Below, piece by piece: positions 36,260-46,628 of a stretch of 64,000 bases of DNA. Location of the stretch: positions 224,839,894 to 224,903,893 of the forward strand of contig NC_088792.1 in assembly GCF_011386835.1 (NCBI RefSeq), in the 5' to 3' direction. How positions within the stretch are numbered: position 1 is the stretch's first letter; each line of letters begins with the position of its first letter. A model generated the notes under the pieces. That model saw only the letters and a list, made by a program, of their open reading frames with translations. It ran no database searches and was not told where the DNA came from. Both the position numbers and the translations under genes were made by a program. This stretch comes from Chrysemys picta bellii (taxonomy: Eukaryota; Chordata; Testudines; Emydidae).

Positions 36260-36810
36260 CTGGAAGTCTCTATTCCCATGAATCATTGAGGAGCCAAGCC
36301 TGGAGGTGAAGAATCACCAGGTTGGGATAAAGAGTCTGACTAGTGTTTTGTGAGAGAAGATGGGAAATTGACAGAATACTGATTGTCTGATGAACAGCAA
36401 GGCAAATCAGGTAAGGGAATTGGGTCTGTCTGGGCCATGTTGGAACTATTAGTATAACCTTGGCTTTATCTTGTTTGCTTTTGTTTACCACTTTTAATAT
36501 TAGCTGTGTTGAAGGGAATGCATACAGAAGGCCCCTTGTCTATAGAATGTGGAAAACCATCTCCAGTGAGTGAGGGCCCAATCCCCCTCTTGAACAAAAC
36601 TGCAATGCCTCTCGATGATGATGATGTAAAGGTCCACCGCTGGAAACCCCCAGGTCAGAAAAACATTGTTGAGAGTCTGGGAGTCTGAACCCCCTCATAA
36701 TCTTGGAAGAAGTGTCTGCTGAGAGTGTTGGCTGTGGTGCTTTGTGTGCCTGGAAGATATGCCACCAAAATGAAGCTGTGATTGGCTATTCATCAATTGC
36801 ATAGCTTTTT
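36260..36810 (-). pseudogene. DIRS pol remnant (RNase H C-terminus and following region)
   Basis: The minus strand near 36765-36700 reads 'VAYLPGTQSTTANTLSRHF', the asparagine/aspartate-bearing RNase H end typical of DIRS and related elements ('G..N..AD.LSR'). It is followed in shifted frames by 'VDLY' and 'GLLYAFP', and then by 36491-36270 with 'ILIVPTWPRQTQFPYL' and 'DSWE'. The order agrees with DIRS pol just before the recombinase. Several stops and frame changes are present. Confidence 0.62.
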
Positions 36811-37230
36811 TCTTTGGTACAAAGAGAATGGGATCTTGTCCCATCCCCACCCTTGTCGATTGGTGTAAAACATGTAGATTTCTTTCTGATTAATGAGAGA
36901 AAGTGAATACAGGAATTCCTAACTGCCTTCAGCTCCAGATTTATGTGTAAACAAGCTCCTGGGGTAGACTATCTGCCCTGAATGAGGTGTGTTGGCAAGT
37001 TAAATTGTCCCGAGTCACCCTGGAAGCAGAGTGGGTAAAATCTTACATGACAGGTTATAATGGTACAAGCTGCCATATGGCCTAAAAGTTGAAGACAAAT
37101 TCTTGCCAACATCTGTAGGCTTCTTAGAATTTTTTCCAATGAGGTTTGATAGAATTGTGAACCTGTTTAAGGGGAGGTAAACTCTGGCTGTTAATGTGTC
37201 TAAGGATGCCTATATCACTTCTCAGGTTTC

Positions 37231-37366
37231 AGAGTAGCAGCCGTGTTAGTCTGTATCCGCAAAAAGAACATGAGTACTTGTGGCATCTTAGAGACTAACA
37301 AATTTATTTGAGCATAAGCTTTCGTGGGCTACAGCCCACTTCTTCAGATGCATAGAATGGAACATA
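37231..37366 (-). mobile_element. Penelope-like repeat copy 1, with hammerhead-like hairpin
   Basis: On the plus strand it starts 'ggtttcagagtagcagccgtgttagtctg' and runs to 'cttcttcagatgcatagaatgg'. The minus strand holds CTGAAGA, then a perfect 7-bp hairpin GTGGGCT-GT-AGCCCAC, then GAAAGCTTATGCTC (37347 down to 37309). The repeat family is very common in turtles and other sauropsids. The Penelope-like assignment is my inference from the end sequence and the ribozyme-like core. Confidence 0.6.
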
Positions 37367-37372
37367 TAGTAA

Positions 37373-37374
<2 letters not shown>

Positions 37375-37411
<37 letters not shown>
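37375..37411. repeat. (AT)n microsatellite
   Basis: An uninterrupted AT run of 37 bp immediately beyond the Penelope-like copy, possibly grown from its end. Confidence 0.97.
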
Positions 37412-37415
<4 letters not shown>

Positions 37416-37599
37416 CAGAACATGAAGAGGTGGAAGTAGCCATACCAACTCTAAGAGGCTAATTAATTAAGATGAGCTATTATCAGCAGGAGAAAAAAAA
37501 CTTTTGTAGTGATAATCAAGATGGCCCATTCAGACAGTTGACAAGAGGTGTGAGGATACTTAACACAGGGAAATAGATTTAATCTGTATAATGACTCAT

Positions 37600-38560
37600 T
37601 TGTAACTCTTCAGTCTGTTTGGACTTAACTATTTGAGTAATTTTGTATTGTCTGGAAACTTTGCCGCCTCACTCTTTCCAGATAAATTATATGCTGAACA
37701 GCACAAATCCTGGTACAGATCTAGGGGGAACCCTACTATTTACCTCTCTCCATTGTGAAAACTGACCATTTATTCCTATTTGTTTTCTATCTTTTAAACA
37801 GTTACTGATCCATGAGAGGACTTTCCTTTTTATCCCATGACTGCTTACTTTGCTTAAGAGCCTTTGTTGAGGGACCTTGACAAAGGCTTTCTGAAGGTCC
37901 AAGTACACTATATTGACTGGATCACCCTTGTCCACATGGTTTTTGGCTACCTCAAAGAATTCTAATAGATTGGTGAGGCACGATTTCCCTTTACAAAAGT
38001 CATGTTGACATTTTCCCAGCATATCACATTTATTGTGTCTGAATTTTGTTCTTTACAATAGTTTCAACCAATTTTCCTGGCACTGAGGTTAGGGTTACTG
38101 GCCTGTTATTTCCAGAATCATCTCTGGAGCCTTATTTATTTAAAAGAAGTTACTTTAGCTACCCTTCAGTCATCTGGTACAGATGCTTATTTAAGCGACA
38201 GGTTACATACCACAGTTCGTAGTTCTGCAAGGTCGTATTTGAGTTCTGGATGAATACCATCTGGTCCTGGTGACTTATTGCTGTTTAATTTATCAGTTTG
38301 TTTCAAAACCTCATCTATTGCCACCTCAGTCTGACTGTTCCTCAGATTTGTCACCTGACAAGAATTGCTCGGGTGCAGAGATCTCCAGTGAAGACCAATG
38401 CAAAGAATTCATTTATCTTCTCTGCAACAGCCTTGCTTCCTTGAGTGGTCCTTTAAAAATATTTTCCTATTAGTTTGTGTTCTTAGTTAGCTGCTCTTCA
38501 AATTCATTCTTGACCTTCCTAATTGTACTTCTACACTTGACTTGCCAGAGTTTTTACTAG
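37600..38560 (-). mobile_element. Old CR1/L3-type LINE fragment with reverse-transcriptase remnant
   Basis: The open frame 37687-38022 (minus) contains 'IVYLDLQKAF', 'VPQQRLLSKVSSHGI', 'VLSWISNCLKDRKQ', 'SQWREVNSRVPPRSV' and 'FVLF', the central reverse transcriptase of a CR1/L3-like LINE. Degenerate protein-like pieces of the upstream part continue rightward ('ccatctggtcctggtgactta' near 38268 is the reversed 'KSPGPDG' region). It is inactive. Confidence 0.78.
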
Positions 38561-38967
38561 TTATAAAATCTCTCCCAACATGGATAAAAGTTTCTAAATT
38601 GCCCTATGCCTCTGAGGGCTGCGCAACATGGAGAAAAGAAAAAAAGAGGGGGAGATCAAAAGTATATACCAAAAAACACTTTCTACCTCATTCTCTGCAA
38701 GAAATTGGCAAGCAAGGAAAATGTCAGATCACCTATCCAGTTTTGTGCTGTTGGCGTTGTAGTAAATCTACTAACATCATTCTTAATTGTATTATTTATT
38801 TTGATTATTAACTATTTATCTCTATCAGAGTGGCTGATAGGTCCTGATTTTCATTATGTAGAGTGACATGAACCTGCATAGATACAAATACATTCCTACT
38901 TTGCATTGAAAGATCCAGATGTAGTCTGACCTCACGCTTGGTAAGACAACTCCCATCTTTTCATGTA

Positions 38968-39090
38968 TTTATACCTGCTCCTGTATTTTCCATTCCATGC
39001 ATCTGATGAAGTAGGTTCTAGCCCACGAAACCTTATGCCCAAATAAATTTGTTAGTCTCTAAGGTGCCTCAAGGACTCCTGGTTGTTTTT
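38968..39090 (+). mobile_element. Penelope-like repeat copy 2, opposite orientation to copy 1
   Basis: 'tttatacctgctcctgtattttccattcc' leads into 'gcatctgatgaag', the imperfect hairpin 'gtaggttctagcccac', 'gaaaccttatgcccaaataaatttgttagtctctaagg' and 'aaggactcctggttg'. It carries the alternative core CTGATGA (39003-39009) with GAAA at 39027-39030. It is more decayed than copy 1. Confidence 0.6.
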
Positions 39091-42000
39091 ACAAATACTT
39101 GAGTAATGTCACACCAGTAAAACAAGCAGGATTTCACCCTTAATATTAGAAATAAAGCACCTGAAGTATCTCCAGACATGCTTCAACCAGGCCTCACTTT
39201 TTGCAAATGCAATTTTAATTGCACAAATACTTTGGGTGCAATTTTATATCCACATTATCTGTGTCCACACTTAATGTCACTTTGGTGTTTAACTACCTGC
39301 CTATGATGCCATATCAGATGGCTAGTTATCTATCCAATCGACATCAATTGCTCCAACAAATAGTTGGCACAATATGATTCTAGGCTTTTGAAATCTGGCT
39401 CCAAACTCCTAGTTGAAACATGGGTTATCTGAAATGGATGTTATGAATTTCTCTCTGTGGCTGAAAGACATAATTTAAAAAAATCCTAAATATACCAATC
39501 TGCTGACGCAAAGACCATAAAAACATTTTGTTTTCAAGGGACATGCGAACTTCATGCTGTGAAATTGGTTTTAGTAGCTTTTAATTTAAGCTTCAGGGAT
39601 TTCTGTAGCACTTACTGGTTTTAACAGGCATGCTCCGATATGAAAACATTTTTAATTTAATGCAACTTTCCCCTTGACTTGTGTTTGCTGTGCAAGCACA
39701 TACAAGCAGACAGTGTTTTGCTAATTGCTGCAATGTGTGTTTATTGAAAAACACAATGTTTGAGGTATTTTAATTTGAGACCATACGGTGTCTATAACCA
39801 TTATAATCAACTTTTTTGTTCTTGCTGGATTTGCTTTTTTTCAAAGTGTCATTAACAAGGCACCACAGGATTGGATATATTTTATATTTTTCTATTATAT
39901 GGTTTATTTACTTCATAAGAACCACTTATTTGAACAGAAGACAAAAAAACAAGTTTATGAAGGCAAGCTATTATACAAAAAAAGGGGGGGGGAGAATATT
40001 GTATCTGACAAATTAATTGATATCTACTCACTAATTAATAATAAAAAGTTGTACTTTAATGAAAGTCTAGAGACACGCACAATCTGTAAGTGTCACTTAA
40101 AGAAATGTCAGTTAAAGAAACATTCTATGAACTACTAACAGGAAAATTTTCTGTTTCCTTGAGCGGAATAATGGGTACTTGCAGTATTTATAGGATCAGC
40201 CCTAGCGCATGCCAGGTTTTACATATGCCTCTTGTTTTTTTAAACATTTTAGGTGTTAATTTAACCTTTTCAACATACTAAAGTCCTGAACTTAAACTGG
40301 TGTATCCCTGGAGCCTTGGAAATGAGTAAGAACTGTCAAGAGGATGATGCATTATTAATTCAAAGATGAGTTTAGGCTTTATACATGACTGAAAACACAG
40401 CATTTAAAGTGACATCTCCATTTACTTTTCAGTAAGAATTTCCCAGCTCTTCAAAATTGAGTTATAATAATTGTGATTAAAAATGTATCATTCTATCTCA
40501 AAACCTACTCATCTCTTTTCTTATTCAAATCTCTATGTGATGCCATACACATACTCTAAATACCAAACAGCATCATAATTTTCTATCGTACCAACAACTT
40601 TTATATTAATCTTCCAAATGTAATTTCAGGAATTTGGTAGTAATGAAATTAGTGTTCTACATTACACTTCACAGGTTCACTTATGGGTCAAGTATGGTAC
40701 AGCTTTAATCTCCATAAGGAAAGGAAAAATATGTAATGTATTATGTTCCTGACATAAAGAACTTAGTGTTGTGAAATGTCCTGGATTAACAATCACTAGA
40801 GATGCAAATCTAGTAAAAAGTTTGAAATTTATTTTATTAATTGCTATTTAATTTTCTTGTGAATATGGCTCCTCATTGTATTAAGGCCTGAACAAAAGTC
40901 CCAGTGACTTCAGCAGGCTTCAGATTCATCCCTTAGAATATTTTTCTAATATGACAAACTGTGCCAGAAGATTACAAATTCATATCACATGTAATGGCCT
41001 CCTGGTGGAGGAGGAGCCTGTACCTCCAGATCTGCACATGGTGTGTTCCTACAGCAGTGAAGGGGTCAGCTGCCTCTTAGGTGCCATCACCACCACCTTT
41101 CTTCATTCAGACTCTGCAAAGAGCATTTTATGGCTGGGAATGTGTGTGCATGGGACAGGGCACATCCCTCCTCCCACCCTGTGAAGATATTTGAGAAAAC
41201 TTAATACAGTTTGGGGCTGTGCTATCTTGCCCATGAGCCTCCTCTGCAGTAGTGAGTCCCCTTTCAAGCAGATGCCTGGGGGCAGCTAGAGAGTGGGGAT
41301 GCCAGTGGTAATATGTTTCCAATAGAGCCTTGCTGCTGGTGATTGGGAAACAGGATTAAATGGGGGTCAGGGTTGCAATGGAAGTCCAGGTTCTGCGCAG
41401 AGAGGATCTTGTCTTCCTGTTTATGGGTGAACCATAAGGGTTCTGTGTGTTCTCTACAGCCTGTTTCACACAGGAAAGGAGGAAAAACCCTGCCCCCCAT
41501 GACAGAATGATGTTAGTAAGTCTCCTTATGGAGTCCTCTTCCTTCCCTTGTGTGCCCTCCCAAAGCCAGGGAAAGGCACTCTAGCCAGTGTTAGGAAATT
41601 CTGCAAAATATGTTGTAGTACGGGATATGCAGATGTTTTAATCATGGAGATTTGTCATTTCACTTGGTGCTAAAGCCACATGGCTGCAAGGAATCTGAAT
41701 AAATGATATTTCTTATCTCTAAGTGTTAGAGATATTTCATGGTCATGTTACTTAGTACATCTTTCATTGAAAACATCTCTCATGTTGCTATTATTTATTT
41801 GTTTAGCTTGAGGGTATACTGGGCTTAAAAGACACAAAAGGCCTCTTTCCCCTTCAGTTTCTGGGTGCAGATTCACTCTCTCTTCTTCCAGGACTCATTT
41901 GTTTTCTGTGGCTAGGTCACCCTTCCTACTTCCTTATATGTCCCCTCTTTCCTTGGTCCTCTCATTCCTCCATCTCTTCTATGGTCCTCTGATAGAAAAG

Positions 42001-43596
42001 AGTCAGCTTTCCCCAGCATAGACTGAGTAGCCACGCCGTGTGCTGGGTAAATTCATGAGGAAAGGGATCTCCTGTTCAGGCTTTGGAAATACATATGGTC
42101 ATTTGATCTATGTTTTGTCAGATCATTTCTGCGGCTTATCTCATGCTGATTGGCTGTCACTCAAAACCCTTAATGTACATTTGGTTCCATCAGAAAATTT
42201 TAAACTCATTAAAGTGTAGAAATCTCAGTTTTCATTCCACCTGCTGATTAATACATAAACAACATGCACTGGTCAGGGTTTTTTTTTTTTATTTTGTATT
42301 CTATGATACTTGTTTAGGGTTCTTTTTTCCCCACTTTCAAGGGAAAAAAGGCTATTATAAAGCAATACAACAAAGATATATTCATCCAATGTCTAGTCAT
42401 TACTATTTTTATCCCCGCATAGACTTAAAACTAAATTTATTGCAATAAAGTTACAAGGATAAAGAAAAGCACAGTGCTTTAACAGATTGTTATTTGACTA
42501 GCTATATTTCCCGCTTACAAAAGACAAGGGATTAATGGCAAATTGTATACTTTAAGCCTGATACAATATATGATTTATGAAAGGAAACCCAGAATTACCA
42601 ACATCTATTTGTGGTGCATTACTTCAGAAAATGCTTGATAACAGAATAGTATGGATGATGCTCTTGCTTTTTCATCTTTTTGAATTTATATTGCCAGTAT
42701 TTATTTTATTTGACTTTGCTTAGAAAAGCAGTCAAAAGAGACTGATTAAGATTAAAGCTTTTTATATTAAACATCAACATTCTTTATACTTTATATTGAA
42801 ATAGAGAAGAAAAGTTAAACAGACTTTAGGAATGTATTTCAACAATAATTAATAACTTCTAAAATATTAGCAGACTTTTTCATAATTGTGCTATACATCC
42901 AGAGTGTTTTTGTTTTGTTTTTTTCTCCTGTCCTATACATGAAATCTAAACTATTTTCCCCATGATGTTGAGAACAGGGTGAGACAATTTTTTGACAGGG
43001 CCAGATTCTTCACTGATTTCACAATGGAACATGGAGTTTCATTCATTTTTAAAAAATATGAGTGAAACTACCTGGAAGGACTCAATTGTGTTCCATTGTA
43101 GTCAATGAGAGTTTTGACACAGACTTCAGAGAGCAGACCCAACCATTACTGAAATAATGTGGGCAGGAAGTGCTGTGCAAATTTCTTCCCACAGTTGTCC
43201 TAACTTCCAACATCCTGCTATTTCCGTTATGAGACGTACCAATTATGGGACACATTCTCTGCCTAGTTCTTCTCAGGCCACATAAAGGGTGCAGAAACCA
43301 CCTAAAAGTCTTCTGCTAGAGATTCTGGCTATCTTCAGAGGACATATTTTCCCTTGGGGACCATAGACAGCTTGCACAAACTAGGGCAACTTTTAAACTC
43401 TAACTGTACTGGAGATGGGCACTAGGGTAGAGAATTAGAAAGCCCTAACTGGCTCCTCTGACAGCCATTTCATCACAGCAGAGAATCTGACCCTATGATT
43501 AGAACAAATGGAGACTAGATACATGAATCCAGGATTTAAAAGCTGGTCTCCCAAAGCAACCCCTAAATTCTACAGCCATAGCTGTATTAGAGATAC
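39091..43596. other. AT-rich non-coding, nothing recognised
   Basis: No gene is supported. The frames at 39788-40281 are AT-rich and low-complexity. The frame at 40951-41184 and its minus-strand partner 41128-41322 have no motif. Poly-T runs are present near 42276. I see no LINE or LTR motifs. Confidence 0.5.
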
Positions 43597-43600
43597 ATAG

Positions 43601-44267
43601 TGTGACAAAGTTCCTCCTCTATCTTGGTGGGTCCTGCGCTTATTGGCGGATTTTCTCGCTGCAGAGATTCACCATGTGGGTTGGGGAACAGCCCAGAGAC
43701 CTTTCCCCCTGGAAGAACCCACAGTCCAGGTCAATTGGGAGGTTTGGGGGTAACCCAGGCCCGCCCTCTACTCCGGGTTCCAGCCCAGGGCCCTGTGGAC
43801 TGCAGCTGTCTATAGTGCCTCCTGTCACAGCTGCATGACAGCTACAACTCCCTGGGCTACTTCCCCATGGCCTCCTCCAAACACCTTCCTTATTCTCACC
43901 ACAGGACATTCCTCCTCGTGTCTGATAATGCTTGTGCTCCTCAGTCATCCAGCAGCACACCCTCTCACTCTCAGCTCCTTGCGCCTCTTGCTCCCAGCTC
44001 CTCACACTCACACCACAAACTGAAGTGAGCTCCTTTTAAAACCCAGGTGCCCTGATTAGCCTGCCTTAATTGATTCTAGCAGCTTCTTCTTAATTGGCTC
44101 CAGGTGTCCTAATTAGCCTGCCTGCCTTAACTGGTTCTAGCAGGTTCCTGATTACTCTAGTACAGCCCCTGCTCTGGTCACTCCGTGAACAGAAAACTAC
44201 ACATCCAGTGACCAGTATATTTGCCCTCTACCAGATTCCTGTACCCCACTGGTCTGGGTCTGTCACA
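43601..44267 (-). repeat. Solo LTR, 667 bp
   Basis: It begins TGTGACA, ends TGTCACA (matching inverted tips) and is flanked by ATAG (43597-43600, 44268-44271). It contains 'aacccaggcccgccctctactcc...ccagcccagggccctg' and 'ctgggctacttcc', the block shared with the LTRs at 22661, 31995, 54263 and 60266. The minus-strand TATA-like GTTTTAAAAGG lies near 44037. Segments 'ccttaattgattctagcag' and 'ccttaactggttctagcagg' repeat near its right end. The open frames on both strands are not convincing genes. Confidence 0.85.
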
Positions 44268-44271
44268 ATAG

Positions 44272-46438
44272 CTAGGGAAATACTTGTAGATAGAAGTGGA
44301 AGATTAGTGTATTACCCTCTGCATTGCTGTTTTACATCTGCACAATTGTAGGCTGTCGACAGTGGTATCTGTTCAAATCTTTGTTTAAAAAGGCAAAAAA
44401 CATTTCCAGATCATACCATATTAAATCTGTTTAAAATGTATTCAGTTTGATGTTGTATGAAATCTAACAGTCCTATCAACTACTGTCATTATGTATTCAT
44501 TTGTCTAAAGTATTACTTTTGCTTGCCTGGGGCAATCAATTCATGTTATTTCTTTGATAAAGTGATTACTCCAATGTTATACCTTCCTTCCTTAAGTATT
44601 ATTCCCAGGAAAGACCTTGAGTCTTTAGATGCAGATGCTTCCATTCAAACAACTGTTATTTTTTTAAAGAACTTGATTTATCAGTCTTGACAAGGGTGTA
44701 GAGAAGTCCTTGCCAAAAATACAAGAGCAGGAAATACTTTTGACATGTATTCTTAGACTGAGAATTGAAGGTTAGAAATGTTTAACACTGATCAGTATTT
44801 TAATGTTGGGCAACAGAGTAAAGTAGCTTCAGATGTTTTAACTTAGTCAGCCCCAATTCAGACAAGCACTTAAGCCCTGATTCAGGAAACCACTTAAGCA
44901 CAGGCTTACATGCTATTCTGAACAGGGATACTTTCCTGAATCAGGGCCTGAAGCACATGCTTAAAGTTCAATGAATAGGGATGGAATAAAGCTCATGTTT
45001 AACTGCTTTGCTAAACTGGGGCCTTACATACTTGTTGCTAATCTAGGTCACTGATGTTTCGTTAAATAGTAGTGATGATTATTTCATATTATTAAGTTGG
45101 TTTGAACCTGGCCAAGGTCTGTAGCATTTCCACAGAAGATTTCTGATTCAGAAACCTTGGCTAGCTTCTCCATGGTAATGCAGCTGCTTTACACTGTACC
45201 AAAGATACATTTTTGGCTATTGAGTTGCCGTTTCTTATCCCAAGAGGATTATCCCAGTACAATGGAGATACTCAGTGAGCACAGAAGGTCCTGCACCTCT
45301 ACTGCTAGAGGAAAGGGGGTCATGTCTGAGACACCATGTGCTGTACCAATCCCCAGCTGTGGTTTCAACCCCTTGTGGCCCTTAGTCACTGACTTATTTA
45401 GGTCAGCCCTCAGCCATAGCAGAATCGCCTGTCCCCTGTGTTCTTAAGTTATATCAGTGTCTCTTGGTTGGCATATTGCTGTATTATTATAGATAGTAAT
45501 AAAATAAGTTATCAGATATGAATACTTCAGTAAACAATAGTATATTGGATCTTAGAGCATTCTTTAATTTAGCATAAAATGGCATAACAAGATTCAAAGT
45601 ACATGAAGTGGAAACTGGATCTATGATTCAAGTTTTTAATTGTGAGGATATGGAACAGATTACCATTGTAACAGTTTACCAAGGAATGTGGTAAATTTTC
45701 TTCTACTTGGAGTCTTTACATCATTATGGAATATCTTTTTAGAAAGATATGTTCTAGTTCAACTTGAAGTTATTGGGCTAGATACAGGAATTGCTGGGTG
45801 AAATTCTGTGGTCTGTTATTGAAGTTGTCAAACTAAATCATAATAGTTCCTCCTGGACTTAAAATATATGAGTATTCAATTACTTCAATTTATATATACA
45901 CAGGAATTTTCATAAAGATACTGCTTACCTGCAGTGGAACATCAAGTTTAGCTATTGATTTTTATTCCATCCAAGTATTTATTCTTGTTTGACTTAAATG
46001 AAAGCTGTAGCTAAGCTACACAAATAGAGGAGTAATTATAATGGAACAATAAGACTTGAATTTTCCAAGATAATTGGAGAGAATAAAACATTAGTAGAAA
46101 TATAGAGACTATAAAAGCAGTGTATGCACAACACATACCATATGTAAATTCATAACGAGTGTCAGAAGGGATACTGAAACAGCATAAGTGTGGTTTAGAC
46201 AATAAAGTAAGTTAGATAGGTTTATATCTAATGGAATAGAATTTAAGGTAGCTATATTTCAAATTCAGTCATACACATAATTACTTCTTTTGTATTATTT
46301 AATATGCTAGCAATCTTGCGTGTGGACTTTTTTGCATAATTGTTTTAGTAGTTTATCCCCAAGTTTTCACTGGGGTATTGTAAGAAACTAACAGTGGAAT
46401 AAGGCTGACAATATGGATGGGCCCCATCATAAAAGCAT
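44272..46438. other. Non-coding with an old repeat near 44840-45030
   Basis: Near 44840-45030, 'cacttaagc' and 'ctgattcagg/ctgaatcaggg' recur in both orientations, suggesting an old palindromic repeat. Nothing else is supported. Confidence 0.4.
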
Positions 46439-46628
46439 GGGATAGCTCAGTGGTTTGAGCATTAGCCTCCTAAACCCAGCATTGTGAGATTAATCCTTGA
46501 GGGGGCCACTTAGGGATCTAGGGCAAAAATCAGTACTTGGTCCTGCTAGTGAAGGCTGTGGGCTGGACTCAATGACCTTTCAGGGTCCCTTCCAGTTCTA
46601 TGAGATAGGTATATCTCCATATATTATA
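46439..46628 (+). mobile_element. tRNA-headed turtle SINE (Cry/polIII type)
   Basis: The head 'gggatagctcagtggtttgagcattagc' holds an A-box (TAGCTCAGTGG). 'gtgagattaatcc' is a slightly decayed B-box. The middle is 'gagggggccacttagggatct' and the tail 'ctggactcaatgacctttcagggtcccttccagttctatgag' is CR1-like. It is the same family as 20664-20852 in the opposite orientation. It is transcribed by RNA polymerase III and dependent on a CR1-type LINE. Confidence 0.9.

Larger units (their letters stand above)
34242..37222 (-). mobile_element. DIRS-type tyrosine-recombinase retroelement, degraded 3' part
   Basis: Reading leftward, the fragment has the C-terminal RNase H region (about 36800-36690), the downstream region of pol (about 36650-36260), a tyrosine recombinase (about 36190-35330), and an inverted-repeat terminal sequence (34242-34502 plus 35147-35250, split by an LTR). 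'gaggttactcaccttgcacag' at 34250 is inverted as 'ctgcacaaggtgagtaacttctcc' at 35167, with 'cctacggatgctcc' / 'cctgtgggtgctgt' beside them. Inverted terminal sequence plus tyrosine recombinase instead of a DDE integrase is the DIRS design, which integrates through a circular intermediate by recombination. The reverse transcriptase and gag are missing. Multiple stops and frameshifts make it inactive. Confidence 0.72.

Noticed and set aside
39788..40138. 116-codon AT-rich frame with hydrophobic start
   Set aside because: It is low-complexity, with A/T homopolymers and no family resemblance or flanking gene signals.
46439..46510. Functional tRNA gene
   Set aside because: The A- and B-box-like segments belong to a SINE head. 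The cloverleaf is decayed and followed directly by SINE body and CR1-like tail.
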